Assembly: GCF_017696275.1 (NCBI RefSeq)
Contig: NZ_JAAORF010000003.1
Coordinates: 1-64,000, forward strand
Reading direction: 5' to 3'
DNA length: 64,000 nt
From: Prochlorococcus marinus XMU1405
Lineage (GTDB): Bacteria; Cyanobacteriota; Cyanobacteriia; PCC-6307; Cyanobiaceae
Part shown: one piece after another, positions 34,515 through 42,145 of the stretch
How the letters are laid out: each line of letters starts with the position of its first letter
How positions within the stretch are numbered: the first letter of the stretch is position 1
The notes under the pieces: generated by a model
Seen by the model: the letters and a program-made list of their open reading frames with translations, nothing else
Database searches by the model: none
Told to the model about the DNA's origin: nothing
Position numbers and translations under genes: made by a program

Positions 34515-34853
34515 TTAACCTGTGAATCCCATTTTTTGTTCTGCTGACATTAAGGAACCAACAAGCTTATGCTCAGCAACCTTTTCATCGTCAGTCATAA
34601 CTGGCTTAATATCAAAATCTATATCAAACTTAACTTTCCAAGGAGCAAAGTGTTCTGTCATTTTTATACCTGCTGAAGCTTGGACAATAATATAAACATT
34701 ATTTGAGTAAGAGGCATGATACCTTCCCAAAACTTTGAATCCTTCAAACTCATCATTCAAAGTTCCATCTTCAATAACCTTTAAAAAAAGATCATAAGCT
34801 GCGCCCATTAGAGCAACATTTTTAAAAGTTGCAGTTACTAAATAAGTATTCAT
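34515..34853 (-). CDS. DUF3303-like small protein (copy B)
   Basis: 112 residues, differing from the protein at 29031 only at two positions (Ser/Ala near 14 and Ala/Ser near 103). The flanking upstream sequence is also similar, including a TTGATAGTAGATTTT motif at 34948-34962. The downstream DNA reads the same for some bases past the stop, so the duplicated block is larger than the gene. Confidence 0.75.
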   Translation of the reverse strand: MNTYLVTATFKNVALMGAAYDLFLKVIEDGTLNDEFEGFKVLGRYHASYSNNVYIIVQASAGIKMTEHFAPWKVKFDIDFDIKPVMTDDEKVAEHKLVGSLMSAEQKMGFTG

Positions 34854-34958
34854 TTGATTAATAAGTCTTCACACACTTCTAAGATAATGTATTTAAAATT
34901 GGGGTTAAAAATCTCGAAATGAATACTTCTAATTTAGAACTTTTTTTAAAATCTACTA

Positions 34959-35267
34959 TCAATTATGATAACCAACTTTAGAAACAATATTTCCTGAAAC
35001 AGGATCAGTAACTCCAAGTTCAGGTGACAACTCTTCCATAAATCCTCTAACCTCATCAAGGTGAGCGATCATAGCTGGTCTTTGCGCTGCAATAGCTTCT
35101 GCACTTTTCCATATGCCAACAAAACAGTAATCATAAGTGCCAGTTTGAGCGATATATCTTTGAGTCATCCCCTCAAAACTTGTTTTATCTATTACCTCAA
35201 AATACTTATCTACACAATCTGACTTTAATTTAAATCGAACAACATTCATAAAATTTTGAGCAGTCAT
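34959..35267 (-). CDS. ABM-like dimeric alpha+beta barrel protein
   Basis: A 102-residue protein (MNVVRFKLKSDCVDKYFEVIDKTSFEGMTQRYIAQTGTYDYCFVGIWKSAEAIAAQRP) with the pattern of antibiotic-biosynthesis-monooxygenase-like folds. The first ATG (35267) is reached directly from a hairpin and T-run; a second ATG lies six codons on. No catalytic signature allows a reaction to be named. Confidence 0.65.
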   Translation of the reverse strand: MTAQNFMNVVRFKLKSDCVDKYFEVIDKTSFEGMTQRYIAQTGTYDYCFVGIWKSAEAIAAQRPAMIAHLDEVRGFMEELSPELGVTDPVSGNIVSKVGYHN

Positions 35268-35292
35268 AAAAAAGAGGGATTTAATTCCCTCT
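35268..35292 (-). promoter_or_regulatory. Terminator-like hairpin abutting the start codon at 35267
   Basis: AGAGGGA-ATTAAA-TCCCTCT, a perfect 7-bp stem, then six T residues that run into ATG. Similar to the leader at 33250. Confidence 0.6.
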
Positions 35293-35307
35293 AATATAGA
35301 TCGGCAT

Positions 35308-35349
35308 TCAATAACTAACTATTAGCAAGGCAAATAGTAGGAGTTTCAT
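35308..35349 (-). pseudogene. Truncated lipoprotein leader (13 aa) of the DUF3764 cassette
   Basis: MKLLLFALLIVSY and stop, located just after the DUF3764-like gene at 35353. It is a second decayed copy of the start of the 18117 lipoprotein. Confidence 0.55.
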
Positions 35350-35352
35350 TTG

Positions 35353-35658
35353 TTAATCACAGCAACTTTCTTTTATTAATGAAGCAGTCCAAGAGGATGC
35401 TTCCATTGTTGATAAGTCAACTCTATGAGTTGCCATCCAGTCACCATTTGCTTCCACAAACTTTTGAACATTACCTTCAGGCGCTTGATGAATAACAATA
35501 ATTTTTTTAGGATCTTCCTTGCTTACTCCTCTGAAAAGAGGCTTAATATCAAATTCTGAATGCCTTTTATCTGCTTCTGCACTATCAAATATCGCAGCCC
35601 ATTCATCGAAAGTGCTTTCAATTTTAAAAGTAAACACGGAAGTGACTGAACAAGACAT
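35353..35658 (-). CDS. DUF3764-like small ferredoxin-fold protein (copy 3)
   Basis: 101 residues from the ATG at 35658, aligned end to end with the protein at 18369 (about 90% identical, same ESCCD C terminus). An upstream in-frame ATG at 35748 would add a 30-residue hydrophobic extension but overlaps the promoter-like motif and leader hairpin, so I reject it. Confidence 0.7.
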   Translation of the reverse strand: MSCSVTSVFTFKIESTFDEWAAIFDSAEADKRHSEFDIKPLFRGVSKEDPKKIIVIHQAPEGNVQKFVEANGDWMATHRVDLSTMEASSWTASLIKESCCD

Positions 35659-35836
35659 AAAAAAAGAGCTAGTTGCCCTTATTATATATAGACTGAGAAT
35701 CAAATAAATACTAAATAAAATCGTTCCAAATAAATTGATTGCAGACAAATAATGCTTAATTTGTCAGGAAGTACCACGTTAAACTAAGCAAAAAATAGTA
35801 TAGCTAGAAAGGGTAGTGCTGCACTAGTCCTGTTAA

Positions 35837-35882
35837 GTATTTTTGGAGCACTAGGTCGCAGGTTCGAATCCCGTGGTCCCGA
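35837..35882 (+). repeat. tRNA-Pro 3' half, copy 5 (degenerate, rightmost)
   Basis: GTATTTTTGGAGCACTAGGT, the T arm CGCAGGTTCGAATCC and TGGTCCCGAC: recognisable, with decay in the anticodon loop and acceptor. Only a worn terminator (GGAGTTTCCTAAACT) follows. It marks the right limit of recognisable tRNA-Pro-derived sequence. Confidence 0.85.
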
Positions 35883-36100
35883 CTCTTAAAAAACAATTTA
35901 TATTATGGAGTTTCCTAAACTATCTTTTTTATTGATTTTTTTCTCAGATGAGAAAGGGGCTCTAGTAGAGGTTCTAGCCTCTACGAAGATTCCCCAAAAG
36001 TTTTAATTACACATAGATGAATTAAAGAATCCCTCATTGATTTAAGGTTTATTTTTAAGTGTGACTACTTTTTTATAGTATTTTTAAGTACTAATACAAA
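35883..36100. other. Right edge of the att array
   Basis: A degenerate repeat (GGGGCTCTAGTAGAGGTTCT, with TAGCCTCTACG, about 35956-35985) resembles the iteron sets after the other 3' halves. This suggests that another, decayed element once began here. No ORF seen. Confidence 0.45.
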
Positions 36101-37339
36101 TTAGTAATTTAATTCTTTATTTAGAAACCTTGCAAGTTTTTGATATCCCTCTTTTGATAAGTGAGGACCAGAAGGTGCGTAATCATTCTTGGAATTCTTA
36201 TCTATAACTTTTGAGCTATCTATAAAAGTGATTTTATGAATCCTAGCAGCATCTTTTATGTGTTTAAAATATCTACTACTTAATGGATTATTTCTCCAAT
36301 AAGCACTATTTGGGATATACACCACGAATGGAGAACATGAGTCTTTTTGGTTACAGATTGTTTTTAAAGTTTTAATAGCTTTAACACTGGGACTATTGGC
36401 AAGATCGCACAAATCTCTTCCCCCAATGCATTTATTAGCATTGTTTTGATTAATATTTAGGAGAGAGTTAATTCTTATTCTTAATGGAACTAAAGTAAAG
36501 AATTGATATGGAAAATTATTTTTAAAATTATAGGTATTGAGTTTATCTTTAAGTTCTTCTTGTTCTTCTTTATATTTGTTAATTATTGCAATCTTATTAT
36601 TAGGATAATTTTCTTTGATAACTTTTTTAAGTAATTTTACATACGTTTCTTTTGGTTGGATAGATTGATCTTTACTAATTATGGCTATTTCTTCACTTTG
36701 GAAAGCTTGTTTTTCAATTTTCTCATTGAAAGGTTTATTGTCATTGTCGTAAAAAACTAAAACAATTTTTTTATTTTGGTTATTTGTCTTAATAATTGGA
36801 GAAACTATTTGTCTTAGAACAGCAATATATTCATATGGAGTGTTTCCACTACTCCCCAAATTGATAACATTATCGGAAGAAATTTCTTCATAAACTTTTG
36901 GAAAAGTAAATTCATCATTTACACATGCTCCTGCCACATATGAGTCTCCGACAAAATAAGTAGTATCTGAAGAGTTTAGTAAGTCCCAATTTTCATCTGA
37001 ATTACGTAAACCAAATCGATCAGACTTATATGAAACAACTCCATAACCTTCATTACAATATGAAGTTTTGGTATAAGGTAAAGTCCCCACAGGATAAAAC
37101 TTATTGTCAATAAAGAATTTACGTGTTTTTTTAGGAATAAAGTTTGGCATAAATCCTTTTTTTGCAAGTCTTATTTTTTCAGGAAATTCTATTTTTAATC
37201 TATTATTTCTTTCAATTCTTTGAATTTCGAAATTCCTTGGTCTTGATAACAATTCAATTAATGTAAAGATGTAAAGAGGAGTAAGTATAGATAGAGTAGT
37301 TATTCCAGCAATTAAAAAATTTTTTTGTAAATTTTTCAC
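36101..37339 (-). CDS. SGNH/GDSL-like hydrolase with N-terminal membrane anchor
   Basis: A 412-residue protein: N-terminal membrane helix (FLIAGITTLSILTPLYIFTLIELL), block I TYFVGDSYVAGACV (Ser near 130), a GSSGNTPYEY block, and the C-terminal GPHLSKEGYQKLARFL with the catalytic-type histidine. SGNH proteins of this kind add or remove acyl groups on extracellular glycans. It is downstream of the carbamoyltransferase group and probably belongs to it. Confidence 0.7.
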   Translation of the reverse strand: MKNLQKNFLIAGITTLSILTPLYIFTLIELLSRPRNFEIQRIERNNRLKIEFPEKIRLAKKGFMPNFIPKKTRKFFIDNKFYPVGTLPYTKTSYCNEGYGVVSYKSDRFGLRNSDENWDLLNSSDTTYFVGDSYVAGACVNDEFTFPKVYEEISSDNVINLGSSGNTPYEYIAVLRQIVSPIIKTNNQNKKIVLVFYDNDNKPFNEKIEKQAFQSEEIAIISKDQSIQPKETYVKLLKKVIKENYPNNKIAIINKYKEEQEELKDKLNTYNFKNNFPYQFFTLVPLRIRINSLLNINQNNANKCIGGRDLCDLANSPSVKAIKTLKTICNQKDSCSPFVVYIPNSAYWRNNPLSSRYFKHIKDAARIHKITFIDSSKVIDKNSKNDYAPSGPHLSKEGYQKLARFLNKELNY

Positions 37340-37486
37340 TTAAATATTTTATTAAGAGATTTAAATTTTAATATAGCTATCTATACCCTCATTAAAAATG
37401 AAATTTTTTTTTATTAGTATTAAAAACTTACATTTAAAATTATTCATGATATTAAAGATATTTCGCAAATAATTTCTAGTAATTTT

Positions 37487-37648
37487 TTAAAAAATAGAAT
37501 AAATGAAAGGAGCAACTACAGAACCCTGAGTAAAAACAATTAGTGCTCCCATAAGGACAATAGTTATGATTAGAGGGGCTAACCAATATTTTTTTCTTAT
37601 TCTTAGAAAATCCCAAATATCTTTAGCTAGATCTAAAAAACTTTCCAT
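37487..37648 (-). CDS. SxtK/DUF5989-like small membrane protein (53 aa)
   Basis: MESFLDLAKDIWDFLRIRKKYWLAPLIITIVLMGALIVFTQGSVVAPFIYSIF fits the DUF5989 pattern: amphipathic WDFLRxRKKYW, one membrane helix, and the terminal QGSxVAPFIYxxF. It starts 2 bases after the SxtJ-like stop. Proteins of this type accompany SxtI/NodU-like carbamoyltransferases in saxitoxin and glycan clusters; their role is unknown. Confidence 0.75.
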   Translation of the reverse strand: MESFLDLAKDIWDFLRIRKKYWLAPLIITIVLMGALIVFTQGSVVAPFIYSIF

Positions 37649-37650
37649 TT

Positions 37651-38052
37651 TTAAAAAATACGACTCAAATCAATTTTAGTATTTCTTTTCACCTCTCTGT
37701 ATGAATTTTTATTAATTTCTAATTGTTTTGACCTGAGTGGATCATAACCGAATATTTTCATAAAGAATGCGATAGGCATTAAAACAAATATATGAACTAT
37801 GCCAAGAATAATGTGACTATTTATCCAACCTAAGCTTAGACCTAACTTCATCCATGCTCTATAAGGAAAAAGAAGTAACTTTGGTTTAATAATTCCCAAC
37901 ATTAAAAAGGGTATGCTTATTAATAAGGTCCATTTTCTGAAATCATGGCCTGTTAAAAAAGGTAAAATCCATCCAATCAATATTGGAAAAATAAATCCAA
38001 TTAAAATGCCAAACTCTCGTAGTTCTTTTTTGGTTTCTTTTCTCAGAAGCAT
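37651..38052 (-). CDS. SxtJ-like membrane protein
   Basis: A 133-residue protein with three or four hydrophobic segments (FGILIGFIFPILIGWILPFL; WTLLISIPFLMLGIIKP; GIVHIFVLMPIAFFMKIFGYDPL). The RKETKKELREFG start and GYDPLRSKQ ending match SxtJ-type partners of carbamoyltransferases. Its start overlaps the carbamoyltransferase stop by one base. Confidence 0.75.
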   Translation of the reverse strand: MLLRKETKKELREFGILIGFIFPILIGWILPFLTGHDFRKWTLLISIPFLMLGIIKPKLLLFPYRAWMKLGLSLGWINSHIILGIVHIFVLMPIAFFMKIFGYDPLRSKQLEINKNSYREVKRNTKIDLSRIF

Positions 38053-39938
38053 TAATCTAATTCAAATTCTTGTTCCCAATCTTTATTATCTTTTATTTTA
38101 GGTTGGTCATTTTTAAATAATATTTGATTCTGCAAAACAAGAATATCCATTTCTGTTCTCATAAAACATTTATAAGCATCCTCTGGTTTGCACACTATTG
38201 GTTCGCCCCTCACATTAAAAGAAGTATTTACAATACTAGGACAATTTGTCTTTTTTTTAAAAGCTTTAATTAGTGCATAGTATCTAGGGTTAGTTTTTTT
38301 GTTAACAGTCTGAATTCTTGCCGAATAATCAACATGAGTAATTGCTGGAATACTAGATCTAGGTATATTTAATTTTTTAATGCCAAACAACTCTTTTTGC
38401 TCTTTTGTCATGTCAAAACATAATTCTTTTTTTACAGGTGCTACTAATAACATATAAGGACTAACAGTACTAAGTTCAAATTGATCTGCCACATCTTCTT
38501 CGAGAATTGATGGAGCGAAAGGTCTAAAACTCTCCCTATATTTTATCTTGAGATTCATTAAACTTTGCATTTTCTGATTACGAGGGTCTCCAATTATTGA
38601 TCTTCCTCCCAAAGCTCTAGGTCCAAATTCCATTGGGCCATTAAACCAACCTACAACCATACCTTCTGCAATTTTTTCAGAGATAATTTCAAAAAGAGTC
38701 TCATCTTTATAACTCTTAAATGGGGCATTTATATTATTTAAGTAATAAATAATTTCCTCATTTGAATAATTGCAACCGAGGTAAGTCCCTTTCATTGAAT
38801 CTTGAGGGTTAATTATTCTTTTTTTTCCTAAATATTCGTGCCAACATACAAGTGCAGCTCCTAAAGATGATCCTGCATCTCCACTCGCTGGTTGTATCCA
38901 TAAATTTTCAAAAATTTTATCCTTAAGTAGTTTTCCATTAGCAACACAATTTAATGCTACTCCTCCTGCTAGACAAATATTTTTAATCCCTGTCTCTTTT
39001 CTGAGAGATTTAGATATCTTAATAACTATCTCTTCTGTAACAACTTGAATAGATGCTGCCAAGTCCATATGAAATTGTGTTAATTCTGTTTCCTTTTCCC
39101 TAGGAGGCATTCCAAAAAGTTTTTTAAAATTATTACTTGTCATTACGAAACCACGATGATACTTAAAAAATTTCATGTTTAAATTAAAGGTTCCATCTTC
39201 TTTAATATCTACTAAATTATCTTTTATTAACTTGACATATTTTGGGGTTCCATAAGGAGCAAGACCCATTAACTTATATTCTCCAGAATTAACTTTAAAA
39301 CCACAATAATATGTAAAAGCTGAGTACAAAAGGCCCAAAGAATGGGGAAAACTTATTTCCCAAATAGGGTTGATTTCGTTCCCTTTACCAATCCACGCAG
39401 ATGTTGTTGCCCACTCTCCAACTCCATCCATACAAAGAATCACAGATTCTTCAAAAGGACTTGGATAAAAGGCAGCTGATGCATGGGCTTGATGATGCTC
39501 TGTGAAAAGGATCTTAGGAACAAAAGGAGTCTCATTTGGTAGAAGTTGCTTTTGGATAAGTTTGAATTTATTCTTCATTTCTGATTTTAAAAAAAGTTTT
39601 TCTTTTAACCAAACCTGCATTGCAGAAACGAATGATCTGATCCCCCTTGGCGCTACAGCCAAGTATGTTTCTAATAATCTTTCAAACGTTAAAAGAGGTT
39701 TTTCATAATAAACAATGTGATCTATATCACGTAAATCTAAATTATTATTTTTCAAACAAAATGTGATGGCATTAATTGGAAATCTTGAATCGTGTTTTTT
39801 TCTGGAAAATCTCTCTTCTTGTACTGCATTAACAATTTCCCCATTACTAATTAAAGTAGCTGCACTATCATGATAAAAACATGAAATCCCAATTATATTT
39901 TTTTTATCTTTTATATTTTCTATCTTATTTAAATTCAT
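38052..39938 (-). CDS. NodU/SxtI-type O-carbamoyltransferase
   Basis: A 628-residue enzyme of the NodU/CmcH/HypF family. The N-terminal ASKHA-type domain has GISCFYHDSAATLI, TEHHQAHASAAFYPSPF (metal-binding histidines), CMDGVGEWATTS and GLAPYG. GGVALNCVANG follows. The C-terminal YrdC-like part contains GPRALGGRSIIGDPR and RESFRPFAPSI. It would transfer carbamoyl from carbamoyl phosphate to a hydroxyl of a sugar or small molecule. With the SxtJ-, SxtK- and SGNH-like genes downstream it forms a modification operon, more likely for a surface glycan than a toxin, as no sxtA-type genes are present. Confidence 0.88.
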   Translation of the reverse strand: MNLNKIENIKDKKNIIGISCFYHDSAATLISNGEIVNAVQEERFSRKKHDSRFPINAITFCLKNNNLDLRDIDHIVYYEKPLLTFERLLETYLAVAPRGIRSFVSAMQVWLKEKLFLKSEMKNKFKLIQKQLLPNETPFVPKILFTEHHQAHASAAFYPSPFEESVILCMDGVGEWATTSAWIGKGNEINPIWEISFPHSLGLLYSAFTYYCGFKVNSGEYKLMGLAPYGTPKYVKLIKDNLVDIKEDGTFNLNMKFFKYHRGFVMTSNNFKKLFGMPPREKETELTQFHMDLAASIQVVTEEIVIKISKSLRKETGIKNICLAGGVALNCVANGKLLKDKIFENLWIQPASGDAGSSLGAALVCWHEYLGKKRIINPQDSMKGTYLGCNYSNEEIIYYLNNINAPFKSYKDETLFEIISEKIAEGMVVGWFNGPMEFGPRALGGRSIIGDPRNQKMQSLMNLKIKYRESFRPFAPSILEEDVADQFELSTVSPYMLLVAPVKKELCFDMTKEQKELFGIKKLNIPRSSIPAITHVDYSARIQTVNKKTNPRYYALIKAFKKKTNCPSIVNTSFNVRGEPIVCKPEDAYKCFMRTEMDILVLQNQILFKNDQPKIKDNKDWEQEFELD

Positions 39939-40258
39939 TAATTTTAAAAATAAATTTCTAGAAAATTTATAGTATTATATCTAAAACTTTGCCATATTAC
40001 TTTTGGCAAAATTTATTTTTATTATTTGCGTTTTATAATTTTTGTACATCAATTAAAATTATTTATTAATAAAAGTTATTTTAAGTAATATTTTATATGG
40101 AATTTTTTCTAAGCTTTGGCAAAATCAAGCAATATTCCAAATCAAATAAATCTTCTTAATTGAAAAATAAATTTGAAAGGTTAAATGTATAGATGTAGTC
40201 TATGAAATATATTGGAGAGTTTAAATAAGTTATTTTAAATTCTTATGTTAGAAATTAT
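39939..40258. other. Intergenic upstream of the carbamoyltransferase
   Basis: Very AT-rich, no ORF. TTTTGGCAAAAT-like words recur at about 39985-40010 and 40110-40125 (CTTTGCC...TTTTGGCAAAA; CTTTGGCAAAATC) and could be an operator for the operon. Confidence 0.35.
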
Positions 40259-40378
40259 TTGAGGCAAAATCTCAATGAGTACACTCTTCGTTTACTCCCA
40301 GACATACATTGACTTTATATAGTACGAGTCAATTTAATAACCTCTCTAGTAGTTGGAATTTCTGGAGAGGTTTATTGT
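40259..40378 (+). ncRNA. Repeated promoter-hairpin element, copy 2 (possible short RNA)
   Basis: Counterpart of 32588-32710. A -35 TTGACT (40309) and -10 TTTAAT (40333), 18 bases apart, are followed at once by AACCTCTC/GAGAGGTT, a perfect 8-bp stem (40339-40372) around the conserved AGTTGGAATTTCTG loop and a T-rich tail. Relative to copy 1 the stem has changed on both arms but still pairs. Confidence 0.5.
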
Positions 40379-40534
40379 TTCTACCCTCGACCTATAATTT
40401 TATTGATTGACAGTCGATTTACATTAGAGGAAATAACTACCTTCTTTTTTAATGTCCATAAATACATTTCTTCTGCTGTTATTAGTGATTGCGAATTATA
40501 CAAACTTATTTTTAAATATAAAAAACAGGAAAAA

Positions 40535-40630
40535 ATGATTGGAAGTTTACCAAAATTAATCGCACTTCTTATGGCATTGCTTCTTGTAGCAAGCACTTTT
40601 GTTGGTGGAATTATTTACTTTATAAGATGA
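40535..40630 (+). CDS. Small membrane peptide (31 aa)
   Basis: MIGSLPKLIALLMALLLVASTFVGGIIYFIR, preceded by an AGGA site. A TTGACAGTCGATTTACATT motif lies upstream (40407). Stop overlaps the next start as ATGA. A longer frame from 40403 is rejected because it would translate the promoter-like motif. Confidence 0.5.
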   Translation: MIGSLPKLIALLMALLLVASTFVGGIIYFIR

Positions 40631-40713
40631 CTTATGAAACTATATATGTAATCACAATGATTGTATTTTTGGGATACTTGATCTATCCCAATATAAAATT
40701 TTTAAGAAGATAA
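40627..40713 (+). CDS. Small membrane peptide (28 aa)
   Basis: MTYETIYVITMIVFLGYLIYPNIKFLRR, one hydrophobic helix with a basic end, coupled by ATGA overlap to the preceding peptide. Confidence 0.45.
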   Translation: MTYETIYVITMIVFLGYLIYPNIKFLRR

Positions 40714-40804
40714 TTGAAGCGCTTACTATTTGCATTGCTAATAGTTAATAATTTACAGCCAACTTAAAGAGAATCGTATAACATTTTTAAAAATTCAATT
40801 TTAA

Positions 40805-41170
40805 ATGAAAAAAACTATTTTGATTAGTTTAATTGCTGGCATTGCTGGGCTTGCGATTGGTTATAAAGTTCCAAAAGACAAGAATGTTGGTTATGTAATG
40901 ATTTCTGGCAGAATTACAAATCCTGATCAAGCAGGTAAATACTTTGAAAAAGTAAATGACGTAGTTGTTAAAGGTTGCGGAGCAAAGACATTAACAGTTG
41001 ATTATGAAACAGATGTAAGAGAAGGATATGAAGGACCGTTTACTGTGCTCGCACAATTCCCAAGCAAAAAAGCGGCGCAGGATTGCTATGAAGGTGATTA
41101 TCAAGAAATTATTCCTTTAAGAAAAGGAGCTATAGATATGAATTTCAGAATAGTTGAAAGAAATAGATAA
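40805..41170 (+). CDS. DUF1330-like protein with membrane anchor
   Basis: 121 residues: an N-terminal hydrophobic helix (ILISLIAGIAGLAIGY) and then VGYVMISGRITNPDQAGKYFEKVNDVVVKGCGAKTL...GPFTVLAQFPSKKAAQDCYEGDYQEIIPLRKGA, which fits DUF1330, another dimeric alpha+beta barrel family. The anchor is unusual for that family. Function unknown. Confidence 0.75.
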   Translation: MKKTILISLIAGIAGLAIGYKVPKDKNVGYVMISGRITNPDQAGKYFEKVNDVVVKGCGAKTLTVDYETDVREGYEGPFTVLAQFPSKKAAQDCYEGDYQEIIPLRKGAIDMNFRIVERNR

Positions 41171-41252
41171 AAAATATTTTATTAATGAAATAACTTTTTA
41201 ACCTATTTAGCGTTTTTTGTAATTAAGATGTATAAATCAAATATTTAATATA

Positions 41253-41510
41253 ATGATCGAAAAAAAAGAAGACAATATTCGAAGCGAAAGCTATTACCCA
41301 GATAGTAATTTTTATCTTGATCAGGACAATACTCCTAAAGAGTTTTCATTTTCAGAAGATCAAACATCCAAGATGGGTGAATTTTTTGAATGGCCAAATA
41401 GCTATTGGTTTATTGCAGAAAGAACAAATGGAAGGCTGGCAATGATAGGCTTCATGGCTGTCATTATTAACTACACCTTATTTGGATGGATAGCATATCC
41501 AATCCTTTAA
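41253..41510 (+). CDS. hli: High-light-inducible protein (Hli), long N-terminal form
   Basis: An 85-residue Hli/CAB-like protein. A polar N-terminal half is followed by the chlorophyll-binding helix motif AERTNGRLAMIGFMAVIINYTLFGWIAYPIL (ExxNxRxAMxG). Binds chlorophyll and protects photosystems under stress; sits in the thylakoid membrane. Isolated from the cluster at 60.3-61.4 kb. Confidence 0.9.
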   Translation: MIEKKEDNIRSESYYPDSNFYLDQDNTPKEFSFSEDQTSKMGEFFEWPNSYWFIAERTNGRLAMIGFMAVIINYTLFGWIAYPIL

Positions 41511-41683
41511 ATCAGTAATTCTGATCTTGATAAAAATGTTTTAGATTAGTCTGGAAGACATTTTCTCCAATATACTGCGTTTGTTTCAACTACATCTGCT
41601 ATTTATTTTGGCTGATCATTTTTCAATGATGTTAGTTACCTCCACTTCACCGTAAAATATTCAAGTCTTTAAGTTGCAATTGA

Positions 41684-41830
41684 TTAAAAACCCTCCAAGG
41701 TAGTGTTTAATGCATTTAAAAGTGGACTTTTATCCTTAAAAACAATTTCTAAAAATACTGGTCTCCTCCAACCTTTTTTTTATAGTTGTTTATATTCTTT
41801 TCGTGCATTTTCCATAGTATCTACCCTCAT
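41684..41830 (-). pseudogene. Broken DUF1651-like copy
   Basis: RVDTMENARKEYKQL, then an in-frame TAA at codon 17, then KKGWRRPVFLEIVF. This matches RVETIEAARKEYKQLLDEGWKKTS of the intact gene at 32040. The first half of the gene is not recognisable. The rest of 41511-42145 contains no ORF that I can support. Confidence 0.65.
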
Positions 41831-42145
41831 AATTCATAAAGCCAAATTACAGTTAAAAGATTTAGTTGTACTTTAAGAGAGATAGATATTATTAAAAACT
41901 TTTTCTTAACTCATGATTGATTTGTATCTTCTCCAGAAAGTGAAATAAATACAAGTTTCATAATAATAAGTGGCGATAAATTTAATAAAAAATTTCAAAA
42001 CCCCTCATTACGCCGTCAATAGTGACTTATTTTGTCATGTGAAATTTAGATATCCCGACAACTATTAATTTATAGCTTGTATATATTGCGATTTATATAT
42101 ATTTATATAAGTATTATTAAAAAAAGATATTGAGAGACTTATGAA

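Larger units (their letters stand above)
33858..35837. mobile_element. Integrase-less interval with DUF3303/DUF3764 cargo
   Basis: A 2.0-kb interval between 3' halves 4 and 5. The left end has GCCGACAAA iterons; the right end has TAGCTAGAAAGGGTAGTGCT (about 35801-35820), which resembles the GGTAGCTA family of satellite 1. The mixed ends suggest a recombinant of two elements. Confidence 0.6.

Noticed and set aside
38052-39938. Saxitoxin biosynthesis cluster
   Set aside because: Only the carbamoyltransferase and its two small partners are similar; no sxtA, sxtG or other toxin genes occur in the window.
40403-40534. N-terminal extension of the small membrane peptide from a TTG at 40403
   Set aside because: It would translate the TTGACAGTCGATT motif; the ATG at 40535 has its own AGGA site.
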